A stretch of DNA of 64,000 bases from assembly GCA_937973965.1 (NCBI GenBank), contig CALJJQ010000039.1, positions 1 to 64,000 on the forward strand. The letters are read 5' to 3'. Both the position numbers and the translations under genes were made by a program. A model generated the notes under the pieces. It was not told where the DNA came from and ran no database searches. It saw only the letters and a list, made by a program, of their open reading frames with translations. Below are positions 31,415 through 41,948 of this stretch, one piece after another (position 1 is the stretch's first letter; each line of letters begins with the position of its first letter). Source of the DNA: an uncultured Calothrix sp. (GTDB lineage Bacteria; Cyanobacteriota; Cyanobacteriia; Cyanobacteriales; Nostocaceae).

Positions 31415-34400
31415 CTGCTAATCAGCGTAGTCTCAAAAGTTTAGCACGGGCGATTACCTTTTCCCAAGGTCAGTTTTCGCTAGTGTTTGCTGGTTGTAAT
31501 TATGCTGATTTGCGCACCCAGGTAATCCAGCAGTTACGGGATGAGTTACCACCGGGGTACAATTTACCGACGATACAGCTTCCAAAGCGGGTAATTAGTT
31601 TATACAGCACCCTCCATAACCAAATAGGTGATAGCCAACCCCAAGCCATATTTATTGTTGGTTTGGAAGGGGTGGAAAAGCTGGATGATTTTTTGCGGAC
31701 TTTAAACCATGTGCGGGATGAATTTCGCAAGCGTCATCATTTTCCGATGGTTTTTTGGGTTAATGATGGGTTATTGCGGAAGTTACGGCGCATTGCTCCG
31801 GATTTTACCAGTTGGGCGGCGACTCCGATTCGGTTTGAAAAGACAACGGAACAACTACGTTCGTTATTGTCCCATAAAACCGATGATTTGTTTGCCAAAA
31901 TTCTCGATATTTATAATTCCCCCCCAGAAGTTCAAGCGAAACACCACCCCCATTCAACTTTAGGACAGGTGTGGGACTATAGTAGTGATGAGTTTCGCGC
32001 TGCGATTCGCGATTTACAAGCACGGGGGATTGAGCTAGAACCGGAATTAGCTGCAAGTTTGGCCTTCGTGTCGGGTTTAGATGACTATGCTAACGACCGG
32101 ATTCAGGAGGCTGTGGAGCATTTTCTCGCCAGTTTGGAGTTTTGGCAAGAAGGTAATCATGTTCATGATTCCCCAGGTAAATTCGGGAGAAATAAGCCGG
32201 GAATTTGTCCAGAAGCACCCGCTCCGATTTTTGATTTTGATATTATTAATAATCCTGCCTATCCTCACCTGTTGAGGACGGGGACTGTATTGTATTACAT
32301 TGGATTGTGTTACTATCGTCAAGCCGAACGTACCAATCCAAATTATCGTCGTTGTTGGGAAGCCGCTAAATCCTATTTTCAACGCTGTTTAGATGTATTT
32401 GAAACGGCTAATAGACCGGATTTAATGGCTCAGTTAATCGGTCAGTTAGCTGAAGTTCTTCAACACCTACGTCAGTGGGATGAGCTAGAAATTGTCGCTC
32501 AAAAGTCACAAAATTTACACCATACCTATGGTTCACCCATCCACCAGGCCTGTGATTGTGGATTCTTAGCCCAGGTAGCGGTGGAAAAATCCCGTTGGGT
32601 GCAAGCGACCCAGTTTGCACGGGTAGCTCTGTGGCACATAAACGAAAGTATACAACAGCAGGATGACACCCCCAAACACCAATTTCCGCTCCTCTTAGCC
32701 CAGGTTTATCGGTTGCTGTTGGCCCATGCTTTGCGGAATCTGGGACGGGAAACGGGTGATGCGGAATACACAAAACAGGCAGAGGAACAAATTCAAACTG
32801 CCGTAACCGAATTAAACCCAGCCCTAGAATTAAGTGATTTTCGCTACGATGTTTATCGTTATATTCGCTTACTCAGAAGATTGCGATCGCTCTATTTTGA
32901 TGCGGGTAAGTATTTAGAGGCGTTTACGATTCGCCAACAACGGCGGTCGGTGGAACAACAGTACGGTTTACGGGCTTTTGTGGGGGCTGGGAGGTTGCAA
33001 CCCCAGTACCAAGTGACAAATCCAGTTCTCGGTACGCCAATATCTACGGGGACGGTGGCCTTAGAAATTATCGCTTCCGGCAGACAACGGGATATTGATA
33101 ATTTGATTGGACGCATTAGCCGAGCAGACCAGAAACTAACAGTAATTTATGGTCCTTCGGGGGTAGGTAAAAGTTCCACTGTTAGGGCTGGTTTGGTACC
33201 AGCTTTACAGAATCGGACGATTGGTGATCAATTTGCCATCCCAATTGTAGTTGATGTTTATACCGATTGGGTACGGAGTTTAGGAGAGGCTTGCACCGTT
33301 GTCAATCCGGTGATTTTGAGGAGTGAAATAGAACTCTCACCCCCAGCAACACCCATTACCAAAGAGGGAATTTTAGAGCGGATTCGCCACAATGGCGAAA
33401 ACAACATGATTACGGTGTTGATTTTTGACCAATTTGAGGAATTTTTTTTCGCAGCCAATCCCCGTAAACAAATTCACGAGTTTGATGATTTTCTGAGGGA
33501 TTGTTTAAATATTCCCTTTGTCAAGGTAATTTTATCCTTGCGGGAGGATTATTTACACCATTTGTTAGAATTTAAACAGGTGGCAGCCCTAGAAAGTATC
33601 AACGATAATATCCTCGATAAACAAATTCTCTACCCCCTGAAAAACTTTTCCCGCGAGGATGCCAAAAAAGTCATTCAACAATTAACTGCGCGGCAACATT
33701 TCTTCAGCAATCAAACCCATTTATACCTGGCACCCGAATTAGTTGATGCCTTGGTGGAGGATTTATCCAAGGAATTAGGGGAAGTTCGACCCATCGAATT
33801 ACAAGTGGTGGGTGCGCAACTTCAAGATGAACGGATTGTCAGTTTGTCTCGCTACGAGCAATTTCGCCCCAATAAGTTAATTGAACGCTATATCAGTGAA
33901 CTTATTACCGATTGTGGTCCGGAAAATCAACGGGCTGCTTGGTTAGTTTTATACCTGTTGACGGACGAAAATCAAAAACGAACCCTGAAAACCCGCGCTC
34001 AATTGGCAACGGAATTGGCAGAATTGGAGGATGTGGACAAGCTGGAATTTATCCTCGAAATTCTCGTCCGTTCCGGTTTAGTTGTGCTGTTACCGGAGGT
34101 TCCCGAACGTTACCAACTCATCCACGATTACTTAGTAGAATTAATTCGTTCCTTCCAACAAACCGAACTGAACCTCCAGGAACGCTTGAAGGAACTTCGT
34201 CAACAGGTTGCTCAACAGGAAGCCAAAATCGCCCAATTGAACAGTTCTCTCCGCCATAGTCACCAGGATAAAAAACAATTGACCCTGGTAGCTGCCCCTG
34301 GTAACGATTTACTCACTGAAATCAAAGAACTACGGAAACGGGAAGAAACCAGTCGGGTGGAAATTGAACGACTGCATGTGGAACTGGAACAGCAAAAACT

Positions 34401-36558
34401 GCAAGCAGAACTAGCAGAAACAGAAAAATTACGTTTGAATCAAGACGGGATGAATCGCTTCCTCAAAACCGCCCTGACTGCGGCGGTGGTGGGGATTGTG
34501 GTTTTGAGTGGGTCGATTGGCATGGCGGTCTACCAGTGGCATAAAGCCGTCCTCAGTGCCAGTATAGCCGCAAGTGCATCCAGCGAAGCCCTATTTGCCC
34601 TCAACAAGGATATTGATGCCCTTAAGGAAGGATTACGGGCTGGACGGAAGTTACAACAGGCCCTATTTCCCGATGCCGATAGTCAGCAAAAAGTCCGGAG
34701 CGCCCTTTATCAAGCAGTGTACGGAACGCGGGAGCGGGAAGGCAATCGCCTTGATGGTCATCGTTCCGGGGTAAATAGTTTAGCTTTTAGTCCCAATGGT
34801 ACAATGATTGCCTCGGCTAGTAATGATTATACCGTGCGGTTATGGCGCACCGATGGCAAACTCTTACATACCCTGGAAGGTCATAATCTGCGGGTCACGA
34901 GTGTGGCTTTTCACCCCAGTGGGCGATCGCTGGTTTCTGGCGGTGCGGATAAAACCGTGAGAATCTGGAATATTGATGGCAAACTGCTGCGGGTAATTAC
35001 TGCTAAGGATGTGGTGAATGCTGTTGCCGTTAGTCCCGACGGTAAATTTATTGCTGGTGGTGGTGCGGACAATCGAATTCATATTTGGCAAACGAATGGG
35101 GAACTAGTAAAAACCCTAACGGGACATGGGGATATTATTCGCACTGTAGCTTGGTCAAAGGATGGGGAAATCCTGGTTTCGGGGGATAATCAGGGAACAG
35201 TGAAACTATGGCACAGGAACGGTCGGGAATTGGCAACCTTGAGAGGACACAGTAAAGGTGTCCTTGCCGTTGCTTGGTCGGGGGATGGACAAACCCTCGC
35301 TTCCACCGGTTTGGATGGGACAATTCGCTTGTGGAATCGGCAAGGACAACCGTTACAAACCCTAACTGGACGTGGTGCCATCACCAGTGTCAGTTTTAGT
35401 CCCGACGGTCAAACCATTGCTTCCGGAAGTATGGATAATACAATTAAACTGTGGAGTTTGGAGGAGAAATTACTAGAAACCCTGCGGGGACACGGTACGG
35501 CGGTCAATAGTATTAGTTTTAGTAATGACGGTCAAACCCTGGCTTCTGCAAGTGAGGATGGTTTAATTCGTCTGTGGCAGTGGAAATACGTACCCCTAGA
35601 TAAAATTAATGCCCATGCCAAAGCGATTACGAAAATCAGTTTTGCCAGTGATGGTAAATTATTTGCCTCGGCTAGCGAAGATGGATTAGTTAAACTGTGG
35701 AGTGGAGATAGGCAATTAGAGAGGGAATTAGCAGGACATCGGGGTGCTGTGTGGGATGTGAGTATCAGTCCAGATGGCAACAGGATTGCTTCTGCCAGTA
35801 GCGATCACACGGCAAAAATTTGGAGTCGTGATGGTCGGCTATTACACACGTTATCAGGTCACACAGATACGGTACTGAGTGTCGCTTGGTCAGCAGATGG
35901 GAAAACCCTGGCTTCTGCGAGTAAAGACCGACAAGTAAAACTATGGAGTGACAAAGGGGAATTATTACATACCCTCACAGGTCATGGAGATGCGGTGAAT
36001 TGGGTTAGTTTTAGTCCTGATGGCAAGTTGCTCGCTTCGGCTGGAGATGATAATACGGTGATAATTTGGAGTGCAAACGGCCAACTTGTGCGCAAATTAC
36101 CATCCCACGACCGTCCCGTATTTGGTGTGGCTTGGTCAAATAATGGTAAAATGTTAGCATCTGCTAGCCTGGATAGCTCCGTCAAACTTTGGAAACCGAA
36201 TGGTAACTATATCCGTACCCTCCAAGGAACAGGTGAGAGTTTTCTGGTAGTCAACTTCCATCCTCACAACTCCAGTCTTCTGAGTTTAAGCGAAGACCAT
36301 ATCCTGCTATGGGAAGATAATGGCCAATTACAACTGATAATTAAATCTGACCGCAACGACCTCACCACAGCCAATTTTAGCGTCGATGGCAAAACCTTAG
36401 TCACTGGTAGCAAAAACGGAACCATCACCTTCCGCAACCTCGATGATTCGACCATCGAACCTTTACTTAGTCGTGGATGTAAATTGCTACGGGACTATCT
36501 ACGTCATAGTATGCGAGTTTCCGACAGCGATCGCAATCTGTGTCCAGAGCAAAAATAG
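31378..36558 (+). CDS. Multidomain STAND-like protein: degenerate NTPase-like N-term, TPR region, nSTAND NTPase, coiled coil, TM, 14 WD40 repeats
   Basis: Walker A VIYGPSGVGKSSTVRAGLVPAL, ITVLIFDQFEEFFF, TM ALTAAVVGIVVLSGSIGMAVYQW, 14 GH...W(D)-type blades ending VRLW/VKLW/IRLW; overlaps upstream gene by 37 bp. Confidence 0.88.
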   Translation: MVETNPTPTSILAANQRSLKSLARAITFSQGQFSLVFAGCNYADLRTQVIQQLRDELPPGYNLPTIQLPKRVISLYSTLHNQIGDSQPQAIFIVGLEGVEKLDDFLRTLNHVRDEFRKRHHFPMVFWVNDGLLRKLRRIAPDFTSWAATPIRFEKTTEQLRSLLSHKTDDLFAKILDIYNSPPEVQAKHHPHSTLGQVWDYSSDEFRAAIRDLQARGIELEPELAASLAFVSGLDDYANDRIQEAVEHFLASLEFWQEGNHVHDSPGKFGRNKPGICPEAPAPIFDFDIINNPAYPHLLRTGTVLYYIGLCYYRQAERTNPNYRRCWEAAKSYFQRCLDVFETANRPDLMAQLIGQLAEVLQHLRQWDELEIVAQKSQNLHHTYGSPIHQACDCGFLAQVAVEKSRWVQATQFARVALWHINESIQQQDDTPKHQFPLLLAQVYRLLLAHALRNLGRETGDAEYTKQAEEQIQTAVTELNPALELSDFRYDVYRYIRLLRRLRSLYFDAGKYLEAFTIRQQRRSVEQQYGLRAFVGAGRLQPQYQVTNPVLGTPISTGTVALEIIASGRQRDIDNLIGRISRADQKLTVIYGPSGVGKSSTVRAGLVPALQNRTIGDQFAIPIVVDVYTDWVRSLGEACTVVNPVILRSEIELSPPATPITKEGILERIRHNGENNMITVLIFDQFEEFFFAANPRKQIHEFDDFLRDCLNIPFVKVILSLREDYLHHLLEFKQVAALESINDNILDKQILYPLKNFSREDAKKVIQQLTARQHFFSNQTHLYLAPELVDALVEDLSKELGEVRPIELQVVGAQLQDERIVSLSRYEQFRPNKLIERYISELITDCGPENQRAAWLVLYLLTDENQKRTLKTRAQLATELAELEDVDKLEFILEILVRSGLVVLLPEVPERYQLIHDYLVELIRSFQQTELNLQERLKELRQQVAQQEAKIAQLNSSLRHSHQDKKQLTLVAAPGNDLLTEIKELRKREETSRVEIERLHVELEQQKLQAELAETEKLRLNQDGMNRFLKTALTAAVVGIVVLSGSIGMAVYQWHKAVLSASIAASASSEALFALNKDIDALKEGLRAGRKLQQALFPDADSQQKVRSALYQAVYGTREREGNRLDGHRSGVNSLAFSPNGTMIASASNDYTVRLWRTDGKLLHTLEGHNLRVTSVAFHPSGRSLVSGGADKTVRIWNIDGKLLRVITAKDVVNAVAVSPDGKFIAGGGADNRIHIWQTNGELVKTLTGHGDIIRTVAWSKDGEILVSGDNQGTVKLWHRNGRELATLRGHSKGVLAVAWSGDGQTLASTGLDGTIRLWNRQGQPLQTLTGRGAITSVSFSPDGQTIASGSMDNTIKLWSLEEKLLETLRGHGTAVNSISFSNDGQTLASASEDGLIRLWQWKYVPLDKINAHAKAITKISFASDGKLFASASEDGLVKLWSGDRQLERELAGHRGAVWDVSISPDGNRIASASSDHTAKIWSRDGRLLHTLSGHTDTVLSVAWSADGKTLASASKDRQVKLWSDKGELLHTLTGHGDAVNWVSFSPDGKLLASAGDDNTVIIWSANGQLVRKLPSHDRPVFGVAWSNNGKMLASASLDSSVKLWKPNGNYIRTLQGTGESFLVVNFHPHNSSLLSLSEDHILLWEDNGQLQLIIKSDRNDLTTANFSVDGKTLVTGSKNGTITFRNLDDSTIEPLLSRGCKLLRDYLRHSMRVSDSDRNLCPEQK

Positions 36559-36642
36559 GTTTTTTTCGAGAGTTAGTATCGTTACTTCTGCACGAAGTCA
36601 AATTTTCAATTCATATTTGTATTCAGCAACGTCCGAAAATTT

Positions 36643-37272
36643 TTATCCCCAAATTTTTTGTAAATTGAGGACAAAACCTGGTAAAATATCTTCCCCAGAA
36701 AGAGTTGAAGGTAATTTCAATACTTCCACATCTTGTCCTGGACGATAAATTTCTACTTCCTGGCTTTTTCGGTTAATCAACCAACCTAATCGACATCCAT
36801 TTTGCATGTATTCCTCCATTTTGTCTTGCAATTTTTTCAAAGTATCAGAGGGTGACATAATTTCAATCACAAAATCAGGACATAAAGGAATAAATTTCTC
36901 TCTTTGTTCTGGACTCAAAGCCTCCCAACGGGATTTTTCTACCCAAGAAACATCGGGAGAACGGTCAGCACCTGAAGGCAAAGTAAATCCAGTTGATGAG
37001 TCAAAAACTTCGCCTAATTGATTTTGGTCGTTCCAGAACCATATTTGAGCGTTAATAGTAGAATTTCTTTTTCCTGTTTCTCCTCCCGTAGGTGGCATTA
37101 TAATTAACTCTCCTTGGGTATTACGTTCTAATTTTAAATCGGGATTTTCTTTACACAATTGATAAAACTGCTCTCTTGTCAGTTTAATTACAGAATTGAG
37201 GTTTAATGTAAGTGCTGTCATCGGAGTATCTCCCGTGTTTGTCTGCTGACTAGGTTGGGAACCTATATCCAT
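36643..37272 (-). CDS. Uma2-family (DUF820) protein
   Basis: LTREQFYQLCKENPDLKLERNTQGELIIMPPTGGETGKRN...GADRSPDVSWV...FIPLCPDFVIEIMSPSD. Confidence 0.93.
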   Translation of the reverse strand: MDIGSQPSQQTNTGDTPMTALTLNLNSVIKLTREQFYQLCKENPDLKLERNTQGELIIMPPTGGETGKRNSTINAQIWFWNDQNQLGEVFDSSTGFTLPSGADRSPDVSWVEKSRWEALSPEQREKFIPLCPDFVIEIMSPSDTLKKLQDKMEEYMQNGCRLGWLINRKSQEVEIYRPGQDVEVLKLPSTLSGEDILPGFVLNLQKIWG

Positions 37273-37304
37273 TTTTACACCGCAATCAACAGGGATGATT
37301 AACT

Positions 37305-37413
37305 CGGATTTCTCACAAACTCCTAAAACTTTCAGTGAGTAGTCCGTGATGGGAGTAGTAGGAAAATTAACCCATTACTCAAGCCTTATCACTCCCTTGT
37401 GAGAAATGTAGGT
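37305..37413 (+). mobile_element. Family B MITE-like repeat
   Basis: CGGATTTCTCACAAACTCC...CTTGTGAGAAATGTAGG. Confidence 0.6.
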
Positions 37414-37832
37414 TAACTTAATAGCATTTTGCTGTAATGCCTCAGTCCCTACAATATACCGCATTACTTGCTTAATTTCCTTCGCATCCAGAGCCAATAC
37501 TTTAGCTGGATTTTGGATGGTTAACAATTGCGGATTATCCGTATTACATTCCTAAACCACATACAGTCAGTAGGATTCCCCTAAATGCTATACTTTTCGC
37601 CACTCGTTAACTGTTGAGACGAGAAAACTTCTAACCTGAATCGAAGCGAGCGATCGCTGAAAAAGTCAAAGCAAATCTTTTCAACAAGTGTACTATACAA
37701 AATCGGGATTATTATTAAATTTATTTATGTATTTTTCACATAAAATAGTTTTAATTTATTTAAAATCTTCAAAATGTGAAATGTACCAGATTGTGATACA
37801 AAAATGAACAAAGTAAATGTATTTAAAATATC

Positions 37833-38744
37833 ATGCCTTACTTAAAAACATCTCCAGAAATTATTGCAACTATCTCCAGATTGAAAGCAGCAAAAACTCT
37901 CTGGATTGATACGGAAGTAGCGGATTTCCGGACAAAAAAGCCTAAATTATCATTGATTCAAGTCTCCGATCGACCAGATGATTTGAGTGGAGAGCATATT
38001 TATATTTTAGATATGTTAGAAAAACCGGATATTGTGGATATTTTTATTGAGCAGATTATGGTAGAACAAAATATCGAAAGAGTCTTCCATAATGCCAGTT
38101 ATGATTTAAAATTTCTCGGTGGTAAAAAATCAAAAAATATTACATGTACGCTGGAAATTGCCAAAAAAATACCCTATTATTTGCTTCCGGTTGCCAATTA
38201 TAAACTGGAAACCTTAGTAACAGAATTATGTAACTACCATGATATAGATAAATCAGCCCAAACAAGTGATTGGGGGTTTCGTCCCCTGAGTGATGGACAA
38301 ATCGAATATGCCTATTTAGATTGTATCTACTTAATTCAGTTACATCAGAGATTAATCGAGTTAGCAACAGCAGCTAATCCTCAACCAGAAACGGAAGATT
38401 TATCTCATTTAACAGCTAGATACCAGGAGATATTCACCCAATATAAGCTGTTAGCCTCGGAAGTAGAACATCTGGAAGAGAGAATCAAAAAAGTGATGCA
38501 AGCTCAAGCAATAGAAGAAACAAATATATTGAAATTAACTTCCTATCAACGAACGACAACAAAGGTAAAATTTGCAGATTTAATGCGTGTTGTCAATAGC
38601 GATAACTTAGATATAGATTTTCCCATTACCTTGACGAAACAACTGCAAGCGGAAATTGGTGAATCCCTAGCCAAAATGAATCCGGAAATCGAAACAAGTG
38701 CATCCGTAAGGTTAAGCATCAAACAGACAGATACAGATGGATAA
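37833..38744 (+). CDS. Ribonuclease D-type 3'-5' exonuclease
   Basis: LWIDTEVADF (DEDD motif I), VFHNASYDLKFL, QIEYAYLDCIYLIQLHQRL. Confidence 0.9.
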   Translation: MPYLKTSPEIIATISRLKAAKTLWIDTEVADFRTKKPKLSLIQVSDRPDDLSGEHIYILDMLEKPDIVDIFIEQIMVEQNIERVFHNASYDLKFLGGKKSKNITCTLEIAKKIPYYLLPVANYKLETLVTELCNYHDIDKSAQTSDWGFRPLSDGQIEYAYLDCIYLIQLHQRLIELATAANPQPETEDLSHLTARYQEIFTQYKLLASEVEHLEERIKKVMQAQAIEETNILKLTSYQRTTTKVKFADLMRVVNSDNLDIDFPITLTKQLQAEIGESLAKMNPEIETSASVRLSIKQTDTDG

Positions 38745-38977
38745 AATCTATATGTAAATATGCAAATGATAAAAATTGAGTAAGGGGTTAATTTCCCGCT
38801 ACTCCCTAATTACTGAAATTTTTCGGGTTAGTAAGAAATCTAGGAAAAGTATATCAAAATGAATTTAGTAATTTTTAGCCATTTTTACAGACAAAGATTG
38901 CAATCAAAATATAATATATTTCAGGAGAAGGTGAACTCACGGGAACCTGGTTATTTTATCATCAAAAAAGGTAAAAA

Positions 38978-39796
38978 ATGCAAAAATATAGGAGTATGAT
39001 TTTCCTTGTCAGTCTAATACTACTAGGAACATTCGGGTGTAGTCAAAAAAATGATGTCCTGATTACGGAAATAGGTGTCACCTCAGCACCTGCTAATGTT
39101 AATCCTGGTAATATAACACCCGATTCTCCCCAAGCCTTTTATAATCGTGGTCAGCAATTACAAAGCAAAGGTAACTTACAGGGTGCATTAACCGCCTATA
39201 ATGAAGCAATTAAGCGCAATCCCAAATTTGCTGCCGCCTATAATCAACGGGGACTGGTAAGATTTGATCAAGGCGATCGCGAAGGGGCGATCGCAGACTA
39301 CACTCGATCCATTCAGCTGAATCCTGCCAACCCCCTTGCCTATAATAACCGAGGCAATGCCCGTGCAGCTAAAGGAGATCACAACGGTGCAGTACAAGAC
39401 TATGATGAAGCGATTCGTCTTGACCCCCAATACGCGGATGCCTATAATAACCGAGGAAACGCCCGTGCTGCTCAAGGCGATCGCAATGCTGCCATTCGCG
39501 ATTATAACCGTGCTATTGAAATTAATCCCAACTATGCGATCGCCTATAATAACCGGGGAAATGCTCGTGCTGCTCAAGGAGATCGAAACGGTGCGATCGC
39601 GGACTATAATCGCGCGATTGAGCTAAATCCAAATTTTGCCGCAGCCTATAATAACCGAGGAAATGCCTATAGTGTCTTAGGTAATAAGGAAAAAGCAATT
39701 CAGGATTTACAACGCGCAGCAGAACTTTTTCAAAATCAAGGTAATCTCCAATTAAGTCGGCAAATTAATGCCCAAATTGAAAGTTTACAACGTTAA
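38978..39796 (+). CDS. TPR-repeat lipoprotein
   Basis: Lipobox LGTFGC; near-identical tandem TPR units AYNNRGNARAAQGDRNGAIADYNRAIELNPN. Confidence 0.92.
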   Translation: MQKYRSMIFLVSLILLGTFGCSQKNDVLITEIGVTSAPANVNPGNITPDSPQAFYNRGQQLQSKGNLQGALTAYNEAIKRNPKFAAAYNQRGLVRFDQGDREGAIADYTRSIQLNPANPLAYNNRGNARAAKGDHNGAVQDYDEAIRLDPQYADAYNNRGNARAAQGDRNAAIRDYNRAIEINPNYAIAYNNRGNARAAQGDRNGAIADYNRAIELNPNFAAAYNNRGNAYSVLGNKEKAIQDLQRAAELFQNQGNLQLSRQINAQIESLQR

Positions 39797-39877
39797 TATA
39801 GACAGATTGTTTATATTTTATTATCTCCCTGAATCTGATACTCAATACTCCTCACATTTTCAATTTTCCAACTACTT

Positions 39878-40597
39878 TCACCCACGCGAATCCGAATTTA
39901 ACCAACTTTGTAGTAAATGATTGAGAATTTCCTCATACCTTGCAGTTGTTAACTCTGCTGGGATAAAATCCTCAACGAATAGAATATGGCTAGTCTGTTG
40001 TAAACAAATAGGAGCAATCACCTCTCCCACTTTTCCAGAAAAAGCCACCTTTGCTAAATCTGGGTGCAAATTGCGACGATAAACAATACCTTCATAGCCA
40101 CAAGTTCGTCGTCTATTTTCAGAGATGTCATATAAATGAGCCGCTTCATAAAAGCTCATCTCGGCTTCTTCTATTTGATAAAATATTTCCTGCGCCAGTA
40201 ACTCATAAGGGACAACAATTTGATACAGCACAATTTGCTCAAATTCTCTGATATTTTCTTGAAAATACTGTTCTACCTGGTTTTTAAAAAGCTTTTCAGC
40301 TAACTTTTTCGTTAATAAATAACAGTAAATACTCTTCTCCCACTCCTCTGGACTCATTAACGCATCATTTAACCAGTTTAAGGTATCTTGAATATGGATT
40401 AATCGTTGACGATAACGCCGTCTATCGGCTTCTATTTGTATTTCCTCTGGTGTAACAATCAGTTCTAATTCTGATGCTAGTTTCTGAATTTTATCTTGAT
40501 AAATAATCTGATTGCAAATATCCTTCAGTTGAAAATTGTATTTAAGAGTCGTGACAATTTCCTCCTCTGAAATCTGACGATTCTGAAAGGTAATCAT
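39878..40597 (-). CDS. Parvulin-like peptidylprolyl isomerase (SurA/PpiC-type)
   Basis: LYQIVVPYELLAQEIFYQIEEAEMSFYEAAHLYDISENRRRTCGYEGIVYRRNLHPDLAKVAFSGKVGEVIAPICLQQTSHILFVED resembles a rotamase domain. Confidence 0.72.
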   Translation of the reverse strand: MITFQNRQISEEEIVTTLKYNFQLKDICNQIIYQDKIQKLASELELIVTPEEIQIEADRRRYRQRLIHIQDTLNWLNDALMSPEEWEKSIYCYLLTKKLAEKLFKNQVEQYFQENIREFEQIVLYQIVVPYELLAQEIFYQIEEAEMSFYEAAHLYDISENRRRTCGYEGIVYRRNLHPDLAKVAFSGKVGEVIAPICLQQTSHILFVEDFIPAELTTARYEEILNHLLQSWLNSDSRG

Positions 40598-40675
40598 AAT
40601 TGCCCCCTATTCACAAAAACATCGTCATAGGATTGTGGATTACCCCTATAGGTAAGTGCAGCTTTATCGTAGACT

Positions 40676-40786
40676 AACCCTGCGTTTCTCACAAATTCCT
40701 CAAACTTACAGGGAGTGGGGAGTAGGGAGTAGAAGGAAAATTAATCCATCACTCAAGGCTCATAACTTACTCGTGAGAAATTTGGG
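40676..40786 (+). mobile_element. Family B MITE-like repeat
   Basis: CTGCGTTTCTCACAAATTCC...CTCGTGAGAAATTTGGG. Confidence 0.55.
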
Positions 40787-40921
40787 AACCCTTACGTATC
40801 TATGGATTTTGGAATTTAAACCCCATCTAACTTTAGATGAAGATTGTTTTGAGCAGATTGATTGTAGTAATGGAACCCACTTGATTTGAAAATTGGCTCA
40901 TCCTCATGATGCAATGAGGAA

Positions 40922-41179
40922 TTAAAAGAAAAAACTTGACCACCGCGACCGACGAGAATTTCTCGTTGTAGGCATAAAAATAAAAATTGGCATGGAAATA
41001 TTATAGGAAGTAACCGAATTGCCAATTGAGTCACCACCTAAAGTATTAATTCCTGCACTAGAGACGGGATGAATAATGAGATTTCTCAGGAATGAGAAAA
41101 AATTAAAATTACCACCAACAACTTCAGTTTCAGTTTTTTCTTCCACTTCTTCTAGATGGTCTAAGTCATGAATAACCAT
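40922..41179 (-). CDS. Double-glycine leader precursor-like peptide 3
   Basis: MVIHDLDHLEEVEEKTETEVVGG leader; SD CAGGAG upstream of ATG. Confidence 0.65.
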   Translation of the reverse strand: MVIHDLDHLEEVEEKTETEVVGGNFNFFSFLRNLIIHPVSSAGINTLGGDSIGNSVTSYNISMPIFIFMPTTRNSRRSRWSSFFF

Positions 41180-41720
41180 AGCTGTTCTCCTGACAATATT
41201 CCTCAACTTTAGATTTTTAATTTTTGATTAGTAATATCATTTTACTAAAAATTGGATACATTTACCCCCCGTGAGCTATCAACCCTTTTTATCCTAGATT
41301 TTTATCTTTCGATATGTGGAGTTATCTTTTCAAATTATTATTAGTTTTTCGATAATGAATATCAACATAAATTACCCTCTCTGGAGAAACATCGCTATTT
41401 ACTAGTCTTCTCAGAAAGTGTCATCAGGATAAGCTTTGCGAGCGATTAACAACTATCCGATTGCGTTACCAGCAAACCTCACTTTTTAGTTTCTTTCATG
41501 AATGTTGAGGGGGGAGAAAACCCCCTCATAATCCGCTCTGCATAATTTTGGAGTAGATGGGAAGCTTCACCCATAATAACCAGCTATAGGTCTTCCTGAT
41601 TGCATGTACTGAGAACAATTTGAAATCAATCACAAATAACCTAAAAATTACCTCAGTCAAGCACATTCATTTGGAATTAACTGTCACCAAACTCAATTAA
41701 ACATTACCACTGATAAGCAA

Positions 41721-41948
41721 TTACGGATTAGGTAGTCCTAAACCCAGCGCACCGACACTAAAGCTGCTAATATCAACAGTTACTCCGGTCATGTAGTTAC
41801 CAGCACCAGTCGCATTCGCATAGTTTCCCATTGCAAAGCCTGTTTGTTGAAGGTTAAAACCTGCTATTTGTACACCGAAATCCCATCCACCTTCGAGGTT
41901 TTTAGTATCTTCAACGGTTTCGAGATAGGTTAAATCAGAGATAATCAT
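41721..41948 (-). CDS. Double-glycine leader precursor-like peptide 2
   Basis: MIISDLTYLETVEDTKNLEGG leader; SD GGAGG; Gly/Ala/Asn-rich core. Confidence 0.75.
   Translation of the reverse strand: MIISDLTYLETVEDTKNLEGGWDFGVQIAGFNLQQTGFAMGNYANATGAGNYMTGVTVDISSFSVGALGLGLPNP

Noticed and set aside
31378-36558. Many 60-120 aa ORFs antisense or out of frame within the nSTAND/WD40 gene
   Set aside because: Low-complexity, no SD or family signal; explained by codon-bias shadow of the long plus-strand gene.
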